Below are positions 35,857 through 43,907 of a stretch of DNA of 64,000 nt, piece by piece. The notes beneath the pieces were generated by a model. It was not told the origin of the DNA, did not search any database, and saw nothing but the letters and a program-made list of their open reading frames with translations. This DNA comes from Paracoccaceae bacterium (lineage in GTDB: Bacteria > Pseudomonadota > Alphaproteobacteria > Rhodobacterales > Rhodobacteraceae): positions 1-64,000 of the forward strand of contig JANQPC010000030.1 of assembly GCA_028285485.1 (NCBI GenBank). Direction: 5' to 3'. Numbering within the stretch: position 1 is the stretch's first letter; every line of letters begins with the position of its first letter. A program made the translations under genes and the position numbers.

Positions 35857-37722
35857 ATGCCAGCCGAGACCATTCGTTTGACCACCGCGCAGGCCATCAT
35901 CCGCTATCTCGCGGCCCAGTTCATCGAGATTGACGGCAAGAAGACCCGCATCTGCGGTGGGGGGTTCGGCATCTTCGGCCATGGCAATGTGACCTGCCTG
36001 GGCGAAGCGCTTTACCCGATGCAGGAAGCCCTGCCGCTCTACCGTGGCCAGAACGAACAGAGCATGGGCTTCGCCGCGGCAGCCTATGCGAAGTACCACC
36101 TGCGCCGGCGCTTCATGTTTTGCACGGCCTCTGCGGGCCCCGGCACGGCCAACCTGCTCACAGCCGCAGCGTTGGCCCATGCCAACCGGCTGCCCATGCT
36201 GATGCTTTGCGGCGATACGTTTCTCACCCGGCTGCCCGATCCGGTGCTGCAGCAGCTGGAGCATTTCGGCAACCCGGCGCTGGGGCTTAACGATGGGTTC
36301 AAGGCCGTCTCCCGCTACTGGGATCGGATCACGCATCCTGCGCAGGTGATCCAGTCGCTCCCTGCAGCGCTCGCCACGATGCTCGATCCCGCAGATTGCG
36401 GGCCCGCCTTCATCGCGCTGCCGCAGGATGTGCAGGGTTGGGCCTATGATTACCCCGCCGCGCTTTTCGAAGAGCGTGTGCATCGCATTCGCCGCCAGGC
36501 GCCCGATGCGCAGGAGGTGGCCGAGGCGGCGGCGTTGCTGGCAGGCGCCGAACGCCCGATCCTGATTGCCGGCGGCGGCGTGCAGTATTCGGGCGCGGTG
36601 GCAGAGCTTACGGCATTTGCCGAAACGCACGGCATCCCGGTGGTGGAAACCATCGCCGGGCGGGCCAACATGCGCGCCACCCATCCGCTCAATACCGGGC
36701 CCATCGGGGTGACCGGTTCGGATAGCGCCAATGCAGTGGCCGAGGCTGCGGATGTGATCCTTTCCGTCGGCTCTCGCCTGCAGGATTTCACCACGGGTTC
36801 CTGGACGGCCTTCGCCGCCGATGCGCGCATCCTCTCCCTCAACGCCGCGCGCCACGATGCGGGCAAGCACCTTGCGCTGCCGGTCGTGGGCGATGCGAAG
36901 CTGGGCCTTGCGAGCCTCTCCTCAGCTCTCGGCGCCTATACCGCACCAGAGTCGTGGCGCAGCTTCGCCGCCGGAGAACGGGTGAAATGGGATGCCTATG
37001 TTGCCGAGAACGTGAAGCCCGGAAACCGCCCGAATTCCTACGCCCAGGCCATCGGGGTTGTGAACGCCCTTTGCGAACCGCGCGACAGGGTGGTCACCGC
37101 CGCGGGCGGGCTGCCCGCTGAGGTCACGGCCAACTGGCGCACGCTCGATATCGGCACGGTGGATGTGGAATTCGGCTTCTCCTGCATGGGCTATGAGATC
37201 GCCGGGGGCTGGGGCGCCCGGATCGCGCAGGCGGAGAAGGAACCCGAGGCGGATACCATCGTTTTCGTGGGCGACGGCTCCTACCTGCTGATGAACTCCG
37301 ATATCTACTCCTCGGTTCTGACCGGCAAGAAGCTGATCATACTGGTTCTCGACAATGGTGGCTTCGCGGTCATCAACAAGCTGCAGAACAACACCGGCAA
37401 CGAAAGCTTCAACAACCTGATTGCCGATTGCCCGACGATGCCCGAGGCCTTTGCGGTGGATTTCGCCGCCCATGCCGCGGCGATGGGCGCCCATGCCGAA
37501 GAAGTGGCGAACCCGGGTGAACTGGGCGCGGCCTTCACGCAAGCGAAAGCGCGCGATCGCACCAGCGTTATCGTCATGAAGGTGGATGCCTATGAGGGGT
37601 GGACGACCGAGGGTCACACCTGGTGGGAGGTTGGCACACCGGAGGTGTCCGAAAGCGAGGCGGTGCGCGCGGCGCATCTGGAGGTGGAAAGCGCGCGGCC
37701 CCGGCAGCGGAAAGGCGTGTGA
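35857..37722 (+). CDS. iolD: 3D-(3,5/4)-trihydroxycyclohexane-1,2-dione acylhydrolase
   Basis: This 621-residue ThDP enzyme opens the cyclic dione to 5-deoxyglucuronate. The catalytic glutamate lies in LYRGQNEQSMGFAAAAYAK, and the ThDP/Mg motif is FVGDGSYLLMNSDIYSS followed by LDNGGFAVINKLQ. HGNVTCLGEAL and TASAGPGTANLLTAAALAHA match IolD. The length is near the usual 630-640. The start at 35857 follows AAGGGAG. It opens the plus-strand iol operon, and its TGA overlaps the iolC ATG. Confidence 0.95.
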   Translation: MPAETIRLTTAQAIIRYLAAQFIEIDGKKTRICGGGFGIFGHGNVTCLGEALYPMQEALPLYRGQNEQSMGFAAAAYAKYHLRRRFMFCTASAGPGTANLLTAAALAHANRLPMLMLCGDTFLTRLPDPVLQQLEHFGNPALGLNDGFKAVSRYWDRITHPAQVIQSLPAALATMLDPADCGPAFIALPQDVQGWAYDYPAALFEERVHRIRRQAPDAQEVAEAAALLAGAERPILIAGGGVQYSGAVAELTAFAETHGIPVVETIAGRANMRATHPLNTGPIGVTGSDSANAVAEAADVILSVGSRLQDFTTGSWTAFAADARILSLNAARHDAGKHLALPVVGDAKLGLASLSSALGAYTAPESWRSFAAGERVKWDAYVAENVKPGNRPNSYAQAIGVVNALCEPRDRVVTAAGGLPAEVTANWRTLDIGTVDVEFGFSCMGYEIAGGWGARIAQAEKEPEADTIVFVGDGSYLLMNSDIYSSVLTGKKLIILVLDNGGFAVINKLQNNTGNESFNNLIADCPTMPEAFAVDFAAHAAAMGAHAEEVANPGELGAAFTQAKARDRTSVIVMKVDAYEGWTTEGHTWWEVGTPEVSESEAVRAAHLEVESARPRQRKGV

Positions 37723-38705
37723 TGCCCGCGCTGATCGAGGCGATCCGGCAAAACAGTTTCGCCGTTTTCGGCCGTGCGGGCATGGATCTTTTCCCCGATC
37801 CCCCGGGCACGCGCACCGCTGAGGCCGAGGTGCTGCATGCGGGGCTTGGCGGTTCTTCGGCCAATATCGCGGCCGGGATCTGCAAGTTCGGCGGCCAGGC
37901 CTCTCTCATCACGTCGCTCTCGCAGGATGCCGTGGCCGAGTTCTGCCTGACACAATTGGCCTGCTACGGGGTGGGCACGGAATACATCCGCCGCGTGGGG
38001 GGCGAATTTCGCACCTCCCTCGCCGTCTACGAAAGCCGCCTGGCCGATCATCAAACGGTGATCTACCGAAATGCCGCGGTTGATTTTCAGGTCACGCCCG
38101 AAGATGTCGATGCCGTCGATTTCTCCCGCTTCGGCGCTTTTATCACCGCAGGCACGGTCTTTGCTTCCGAACCTTCGCGCAGCGCGGCGTTCCATGCGTT
38201 TGAACGCGCCCGCGCCGCCGGATTGCCCGTGATCTTCGATATCGATTACCGCCCCTATTCCTGGCCCGGGCCCGAGATCGCGGCAGAGGTTCTGAGCCGC
38301 GCCGGGGCGGCCAGCGATGTGATCGTGGGCAATGACGAGGAATTTGGCTTCATGGCCGGAGACATGGGCCGCGGGCTCCAGAAGGCGCAGGATCTTGCGA
38401 CAGGCGGCGCTGGCATCGTTGTCTACAAGATGGGCGAGAAGGGCGCGATCACCTTCGCGGGGGAGGAGGAAATCCACACCGGCATCTACCCCGTCGACGC
38501 GCTGAAACCCACGGGCGCGGGCGACAGTTTCCTGGCCGGGATGCTTGCCAGCCTTGCCGCAGGATATGAGTTGAAAGACGCGATCCTGCGCGGATCGGCC
38601 TGCGCGGCCATCGTGGTGTCAAAACCCGGCTGCGCGCCCGCGATGCCCGATACCGCCGCGCTTGACGCCTTTCTTTCCCAACATCCCGGGCCCCGGGCCG
38701 CATAG
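37722..38705 (+). CDS. iolC: 5-dehydro-2-deoxygluconokinase
   Basis: This 327-residue PfkB-family kinase starts MPALIEAIRQNSFAVFGRAGMD with the AGMDLFPDPPG signature of IolC, then GGSSANIAAGICKFGG and the anion-hole/catalytic motif PTGAGDSFLAGMLASLA near residue 260. It lacks the extra C-terminal DUF2090 domain found fused in some IolC proteins. It phosphorylates 2-deoxy-5-keto-gluconate before aldolase cleavage. Start and iolD stop overlap in ATGA form. Confidence 0.94.
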   Translation: MPALIEAIRQNSFAVFGRAGMDLFPDPPGTRTAEAEVLHAGLGGSSANIAAGICKFGGQASLITSLSQDAVAEFCLTQLACYGVGTEYIRRVGGEFRTSLAVYESRLADHQTVIYRNAAVDFQVTPEDVDAVDFSRFGAFITAGTVFASEPSRSAAFHAFERARAAGLPVIFDIDYRPYSWPGPEIAAEVLSRAGAASDVIVGNDEEFGFMAGDMGRGLQKAQDLATGGAGIVVYKMGEKGAITFAGEEEIHTGIYPVDALKPTGAGDSFLAGMLASLAAGYELKDAILRGSACAAIVVSKPGCAPAMPDTAALDAFLSQHPGPRAA

Positions 38706-38715
38706 AGGATTGCCG

Positions 38716-39558
38716 ATGCATATCGCGCCCCATGACAACCAGAATGCGCCGATCGTGGGCGCGGGGAACGAAACCGTTCCCCTGAACTACTTCAACATCG
38801 TGCACCTGAAAGCGGGCGAAACCTTCCGCTACGCCGTGCCGGGGTATGAGACCTGCATTGTGCCCGCCACCGGCACCGTTGATGTGGCCTGCGGTGGTTT
38901 TCGCGCCGAAGCGCTGGGCGGGCGCGGAACGGACGTGTGGGATGGCGAGCCGGAGGGCACCTATATTCCCACCGGGCGGGAGGTAGAGATCACCTGCCGG
39001 TCGGGCACCGCCGAAGTTTTTGTCGCCGGCGCCAGGTTCGACGAGGTGCTTGAGCCCTTCGCCGTGCGTGCCGACGAGCTTGATCTCGTGCAATACGGCT
39101 CGGACGACACCAAGACCCACCGCAAGATCAAGCATATCCTCGGCCAGAAACAGGCGGATCGGGTGGGCCGGCTCCTGGTGAGCGAACTATACACCGTGGG
39201 TCAGGGCGGCTGGTCGGGCTTTCCCGCCCACAAGCATGATACCGACAGGCTTCCGGACGAAACCCGCCATGATGAAACCTATAACTTCCGCTTCCGCCCC
39301 TCCCACGGCTCGGGCCTGCAGCTTCTTCAGCGCGAGGATGGCGGCGTGGGCGAGGCTTATCACATCGTCGATGGCTCAACGGTTTGTATCGACAAGGGCT
39401 ATCATCCCTGCGTGGTGATGCCGGGCTACGAGATGTATTATTTCACCATCCTCGGCGGGCTCAGCCAGCGCCCGCTGGTGCAATATTTTCAGCCCACCCA
39501 TGCCGATCAGCTTCACACCATTCCCGGCATTCTCGACATGGTCGCCAAGTTCAAATGA
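38716..39558 (+). CDS. iolB: 5-deoxy-glucuronate isomerase
   Basis: This 280-residue protein matches the IolB bicupin. Metal-binding motif areas are seen in SGFPAHKHDTDRLPDE and CVVMPGYEMYYFTILGG, and HDNQNAPIVGAGNETVPLNY opens it. It converts 5-deoxyglucuronate to 2-deoxy-5-keto-gluconate, the substrate of IolC. The start ATG is 10 bp after the iolC stop and follows GAGGA; the next gene overlaps its stop. Confidence 0.92.
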   Translation: MHIAPHDNQNAPIVGAGNETVPLNYFNIVHLKAGETFRYAVPGYETCIVPATGTVDVACGGFRAEALGGRGTDVWDGEPEGTYIPTGREVEITCRSGTAEVFVAGARFDEVLEPFAVRADELDLVQYGSDDTKTHRKIKHILGQKQADRVGRLLVSELYTVGQGGWSGFPAHKHDTDRLPDETRHDETYNFRFRPSHGSGLQLLQREDGGVGEAYHIVDGSTVCIDKGYHPCVVMPGYEMYYFTILGGLSQRPLVQYFQPTHADQLHTIPGILDMVAKFK

Positions 39559-40397
39559 CGATGGCAACGCTCAGCGCCGTGCTGCAACCCGCCATGGCCG
39601 GGCGCTACGCGGTCTGCGGGCTGGTTTGCCTTGGCTGGGAAGATGCGCGCGCCTATGTGCGTGCGGCCGAGGCCGAGGGGCTGCCGGTGATCCTGCAAGC
39701 GGGGCCCTCCTGCCGGGCGCATACGCCGCTCAAGGTGCTGGGGCCGATGTTTCGCGCGCTGGGTGAAGGTGCGGCGGTTCCCGTTGTCGCCCATCTCGAT
39801 CACGGCGCATCGCGGGAGGAATGCCGGGAGGCGATTGAATCCGGCTTCACCTCCGTGATGTACGATGGCTCGCGCACCCCGCTGGAAGACAACATCGCCG
39901 ACACCGCTGAAATTGCGGCGATGGCGCGGCATGCGGGCGTGTCCTGCGAGGGTGAGGTTGGGTTTGTGGGCTACGCGGCGGGGGAAGGCTCGCGCGGCAC
40001 CGATCCGGGCGAGGCAAAGCGGTTTGCGGCGGAAACAGGGGTGGATGCGATGGCGATATCGGTGGGCAACGTTCACTTGCAGGAACGCCACGAAGGCGGG
40101 GTTGATCTGGCCCGGATCCGGGCCATCGAGGCGGTAACGGACGTGCCGCTTGTTATCCACGGGGGATCGGGCATTCCCCATGCCGATCGCACCGAACTTG
40201 CCCGCACAACGCGGATTGCGAAGTTCAACATCGGCACCGAACTCCGCCAGGTATTCGGCCAGGCCCTCCGCGATACGCTTGCGGGCGACCCCGCGATCTA
40301 TGACCGCGTGAAGATCCTCAGCGCCATCGAAGCCCCGCTTGAGGCCGCCGCCCGCCGCGCCCTGCGCGCTGTGGCGCCGGAAGGTGCAGGCGCATGA
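39555..40397 (+). CDS. Class II aldolase, IolJ-like
   Basis: This 280-residue zinc aldolase belongs to the fructose-bisphosphate/tagatose-bisphosphate/IolJ family. Ligand motifs are VAHLDHGASREECREAI, GEVGFVGYAAGEGSRG, VIHGGSGIPHADR and KFNIGTELRQVF. In the inositol route it would split 2-deoxy-5-keto-gluconate 6-phosphate to dihydroxyacetone phosphate and malonate semialdehyde. Its iol position supports IolJ over a glycolytic role. The usual downstream malonate-semialdehyde dehydrogenase (IolA) gene is not present in the window. Confidence 0.85.
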   Translation: MTMATLSAVLQPAMAGRYAVCGLVCLGWEDARAYVRAAEAEGLPVILQAGPSCRAHTPLKVLGPMFRALGEGAAVPVVAHLDHGASREECREAIESGFTSVMYDGSRTPLEDNIADTAEIAAMARHAGVSCEGEVGFVGYAAGEGSRGTDPGEAKRFAAETGVDAMAISVGNVHLQERHEGGVDLARIRAIEAVTDVPLVIHGGSGIPHADRTELARTTRIAKFNIGTELRQVFGQALRDTLAGDPAIYDRVKILSAIEAPLEAAARRALRAVAPEGAGA

Positions 40398-41392
40398 TCC
40401 GGCTCGGGCTTCTGGGATGCGGCCGCATCGGCCAGGTGCATGCCCGCGCCGTAGGCGGCTTGCGCGATGCGCAGATCGCTGCACTGTCCGATGCACATCG
40501 CCCTGCCGCCGAGGCGCTGGCGAAGGAAGCCGGGGCAGAGATCCGCGACACCAACGCCATTGTCACCGCAAGTGATATCGACGCGCTCGTGATCTGCACA
40601 CCAACGGATACGCATGCCGATCTGATCGAGGCGGGCGCGCGCGCGGGCAAACCAATCTTCTGCGAAAAACCGATTGATCTTGATGTCGCGCGCGTGGAGG
40701 CGTGCCTCGAAACGGTCGAAAGTGCAGGCGTGCCGCTGATGATCGGCTTCCAGCGCCGGTTTGATCCCCAGTTTCGCGCGCTAAAGGCCGCGCTCGCGGC
40801 CGGCGAAATCGGTAAGATCGAGCAGATTGCCATCACCAGCCGCGATCCCGCGCCCCCACCTGCAGAATACATCACACGCTCCGGCGGGATCTTTCGCGAT
40901 TGTACGATCCACGATTTCGATATGGCGCGGTTTCTCCTTGGCGCCCCTCTGCGGCGGCTCACGGCAACCAGCGCGGCACTGGTTGATCCGGAGATCGGGC
41001 GGCTGGGCGATGCCGATACGGCCACCACCCTCATCGAAGCCGAAAGCGGCGCGCAGATCGTGATCACCAACTCTCGCCGCGCCACCTACGGCTACGATCA
41101 GCGCGTGGAGGTGCTGGGGGAAACGGGCATGCTTCAGGTTGGCAATTTCCACGAACCCCGCCCAATTCGCGCCGCCGCCGATGGCGTCACGCAGCCCCCG
41201 CTTCTGAACTTTTTCATGGATCGCTATGCGGCGGCCTATGCTGCCGAGATGGCGGCCTTCGTCGATGTCGTGGCCTCCGGCGCGCCTGTGCCCGTGGGCG
41301 GCGATGACGGGCGGCAAGCGCTGATCCTCGCAGATGCTGCCACGCGATCCGCCGCAGGGGCGGGCTGGGTCACGCTCGGCGGCCCGGCGTGA
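40394..41392 (+). CDS. iolG: myo-inositol 2-dehydrogenase
   Basis: This 332-residue Gfo/Idh/MocA enzyme starts MIRLGLLGCGRIGQVHARAV, with IFCEKPIDLDVARVEA and the catalytic IFRDCTIHDFDMARFLLG (Asp and His of IolG type). It oxidises myo-inositol to 2-keto-myo-inositol using NAD and is the first chemical step of the pathway. Length and motifs match IolG better than the two minus-strand relatives. ATG overlaps the aldolase stop, and its own stop overlaps the next GTG. Confidence 0.9.
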   Translation: MIRLGLLGCGRIGQVHARAVGGLRDAQIAALSDAHRPAAEALAKEAGAEIRDTNAIVTASDIDALVICTPTDTHADLIEAGARAGKPIFCEKPIDLDVARVEACLETVESAGVPLMIGFQRRFDPQFRALKAALAAGEIGKIEQIAITSRDPAPPPAEYITRSGGIFRDCTIHDFDMARFLLGAPLRRLTATSAALVDPEIGRLGDADTATTLIEAESGAQIVITNSRRATYGYDQRVEVLGETGMLQVGNFHEPRPIRAAADGVTQPPLLNFFMDRYAAAYAAEMAAFVDVVASGAPVPVGGDDGRQALILADAATRSAAGAGWVTLGGPA

Positions 41393-42210
41393 CGGCCCCC
41401 GCGCGGGTTGTCTTCCCGGAATGGGACGCGCCCGCAATCGCCCAAGCCCGCCAGCGCCTGAAAGCCGACGGGATCTGCACGCCGCTCCCGGTTGCGGATG
41501 CGAGCGACGCGCAGGCGGCCGCACTCATGGCCGCGCGCGGGGTTGCCGGGCCGGTTGCCGCGCGCATGCTGAAAAAGCCCTTAATCCGGGCCGCTGCAAT
41601 GGTGGCGGCGGGCGAGGCCGAGGCGATGGTGGCCGGGATCGAGGCGCCGACGCGGCGGGTGATCGAAGCGGCTTCCCTGGCCATCGGGCTGGCCGCGGAT
41701 GTGGCGATCCCGTCATCCTTTTTCCTGATGCGCTTCCCAAGCGGCCGGGAGTTGCTCTTTGCCGATTGCGCCGTGACGGTGGCGCCTGATGCAGAGCAGC
41801 TTGCGGCCATCGCCCGGGCCACCGCACGTTCCGCCACAGCGCTTCTGGGCCACGCCGACGTGGCGCTTCTGTCCTACGCCACCGGCGCCTCCGGCGCGGG
41901 CGCTAGCGTGGAGACGGTGCGCGCGGCAGCGGAAGCCGCCGGGTTTCCCGGCCCGATCCAGGCCGATGCGGCGCTGAACGCGGCAATTGCCGAAAAGAAG
42001 GGGGTGGCCGGCGGCGGCGCGAACGTGCTCATCTTCCCCGATCTCGATGCGGGCAATATCGGCTACAAGCTTTGTCAGGAGCTTGCGGGGGCCCAGGCCA
42101 TCGGCCCGATCCTGCAGGGCTTCCGCAAACCTGTTTGCGACCTGAGCCGCGGCGCCACCGCAGGCGATATCGTTGCGGCCACGAAGCTGACCCTCTCGCT
42201 TGGCCCCTAA
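41389..42210 (+). CDS. Phosphate acetyl/butyryltransferase-like protein (short)
   Basis: This 273-residue protein has the Pta/Ptb C-terminal signature GFRKPVCDLSRGATAGDI and the conserved VAIPSSFFLMRFPSGRELLF and ANVLIFPDLDAGNIGYKL regions, so it is in the phosphate acyltransferase family. It is shorter than typical Pta (about 320-330), missing part of the N-terminal domain. As last gene of the iol operon it may convert an acyl-CoA made from malonate semialdehyde to an acyl phosphate, but that is inference. GTG overlaps the iolG stop. Confidence 0.75.
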   Translation: MTAPARVVFPEWDAPAIAQARQRLKADGICTPLPVADASDAQAAALMAARGVAGPVAARMLKKPLIRAAAMVAAGEAEAMVAGIEAPTRRVIEAASLAIGLAADVAIPSSFFLMRFPSGRELLFADCAVTVAPDAEQLAAIARATARSATALLGHADVALLSYATGASGAGASVETVRAAAEAAGFPGPIQADAALNAAIAEKKGVAGGGANVLIFPDLDAGNIGYKLCQELAGAQAIGPILQGFRKPVCDLSRGATAGDIVAATKLTLSLGP

Positions 42211-43697
42211 CCCGCTGCGGCGTTGGGCGGCGCTGCCGGATAGCCCGAGATCTCATCGGCAATAATGGCCACGCCCTCCGCGATCCGCGCCGAAGGGATC
42301 GATGAATAAGCAAGGCGATAGTGCCGGTGATCGGCGCGGGCAGGATCGAAGAACGCCGCGCCCGGTTCGATCACAACCCCGCGCCGGTGAAGCCGCTGCG
42401 CGAGATCGGCGGTATCCACTCCTGCCGGCGCGCGCATCCAGAAACACGATCCGCCATCGTCCGGCGCGCCGGCCTTGATCAGCCCCTCTGCCGCAATCGC
42501 CTCGGCCATCACCGCGCGCCGGCGCTGATAGGCTCTGCGCATCCGGTTCACTTGCGCCTCGTAGTGGCCGAGAGAGAGAAAATAGGCCGCAGTGCGCTGG
42601 ATCAGCCCTGGCGGGTGGCGCAAAACGGTGGCGCGCAGGTTCCGCGCCTCCTGCACAAAGGCGGCAGGCGCCACCAGAAAGCCAAGCCGGAGGCCCGGGA
42701 ACAGCGATTTCGAGAACGATCCCACATGGATCACCTGACCCGCCTCATCAAGCGATTTCAGCGAGGGCGAGGGCGCTTGCCGAAAGCCGATCTCAAATTC
42801 GTAGTCATCCTCCACGATCACGAATTCACGCTCCGCGGCCAGCTGCATAAGCGCCTTCCGTCGCGCCAACGGCATCGTCACGTTGGTGGGGCACTGGTGG
42901 CTGACGGTGGCGAAGAGCACATCGAGCCCCTCCGGCAGCGCCTCCGGCGGCAACCCCTGCGCATCGACATCGATGCTGACGGTTCTGCAGCGCGTTTGTT
43001 CCAGGATCTGGCGCAGCCCGGGATAGCCCGGGTTTTCAATCGCCGCCGTGCGCCGCTGGGTGAGCAGAAGCTGCGCGCAGATCCAAAGCGCGTTCTGGGC
43101 GCCCATGGTGATCAGAATATTCTCCGGGCCCGCCGAGATGCCGCGCCGCGTGAGGATCTGGCGCAGGATGTATTCCACCAGCTTCGGATCATCGCGTTCA
43201 TAGTGATCGGCGGTGAGCGCAGTGAACTCCTTCTGCCCCAGCGCCTGCAGAGCGCAAAGCCGCCAGTTCTGGTGATCGAAAAGCTTGGGATCGGTCTGTC
43301 CGTAGATGAACGGGTAGCGATAGCTCTGCCAATCGGGCGGGCGGGTGATCGCCACTGTGGTGGCCACGCGATGGGCGAGGTGGCGCGACCAGTCCACCCG
43401 GCTGTCAGTGGGCGGCGGCAGATCGAGCCGCGGCGCCGCAGGGATGGCATCGGAGACGAAGTAGCCCGAACGCCCGCGCGCAAGCAGGAAATCATCGGCC
43501 ACGAGATCGGTATAGGCAATCGTCACGGTAATGCGGCTCACGCCCAGATGCCGGGCCAAAGCTCGGCTCGAAGGCATTCGCTCCCCGGGCCGGAACCGGC
43601 CTGAAAGGATGCCCTCCACCACCATCCGCTTGATGCGGTGCTGGAGCGTGCCGTCACCGGCTTCATCGAGGTAGAAGCTGTCTGCGTGGATCGCCAT
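42207..43697 (-). CDS. tauR: MocR/GntR-family regulator, TauR-like
   Basis: This 496-residue protein has an N-terminal GntR helix-turn-helix (GILSGRFRPGERMPSSRALA and VSRITVTIAYTDLVADD) and a C-terminal aminotransferase fold with the PLP lysine in HVGSFSKSLFPGLRLGF. It is divergent from the taurine-aminotransferase-like gene, with a TauR-like repeat between them, so it likely activates that operon. The start at 43695-43697 (MAIHADSFYLDEAGDG) follows the MocR pattern; a longer frame adds 11 non-homologous residues. It converges on the phosphotransferase gene. Confidence 0.85.
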   Translation of the reverse strand: MAIHADSFYLDEAGDGTLQHRIKRMVVEGILSGRFRPGERMPSSRALARHLGVSRITVTIAYTDLVADDFLLARGRSGYFVSDAIPAAPRLDLPPPTDSRVDWSRHLAHRVATTVAITRPPDWQSYRYPFIYGQTDPKLFDHQNWRLCALQALGQKEFTALTADHYERDDPKLVEYILRQILTRRGISAGPENILITMGAQNALWICAQLLLTQRRTAAIENPGYPGLRQILEQTRCRTVSIDVDAQGLPPEALPEGLDVLFATVSHQCPTNVTMPLARRKALMQLAAEREFVIVEDDYEFEIGFRQAPSPSLKSLDEAGQVIHVGSFSKSLFPGLRLGFLVAPAAFVQEARNLRATVLRHPPGLIQRTAAYFLSLGHYEAQVNRMRRAYQRRRAVMAEAIAAEGLIKAGAPDDGGSCFWMRAPAGVDTADLAQRLHRRGVVIEPGAAFFDPARADHRHYRLAYSSIPSARIAEGVAIIADEISGYPAAPPNAAAG

Positions 43698-43698
43698 T

Positions 43699-43830
43699 CT
43701 GGCCCTATGGTGCCCGAAATTCAGGGGCACCGCTAGGTCCAGATCCGTCGCCGCCGCCGTTCTGGCCAGGTACCCGGACGAAATGCGCCGATAGAATCTG
43801 GCCTCATCGCTGCCAAGCTTCTGGCCCTAA
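43699..43830. promoter_or_regulatory. TauR-like direct repeats upstream of the aminotransferase operon
   Basis: CTGGCCCTAA (43821-43830), CTGGCCTCAT (43798-43807) and CTGGCCCTAT (43699-43708), plus a weaker CTGGCCAGGT (43762), share a CTGGCC core. As I recall, Rhodobacter TauR binds direct repeats of CTGGACYTAA, so these are likely activator sites; two of them are 23 bp apart. An inverted repeat GGTGCCC/GGGCACC (43709-43715 and 43725-43731) also lies here. Confidence 0.65.
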
Positions 43831-43907
43831 CGCCCATCCCGGCGCTTTGGCACATCTCAATCGGCCAGCGAGCGGTCTCGCGGCCCCAATTTCAAGGAAC
43901 CGGCCCC

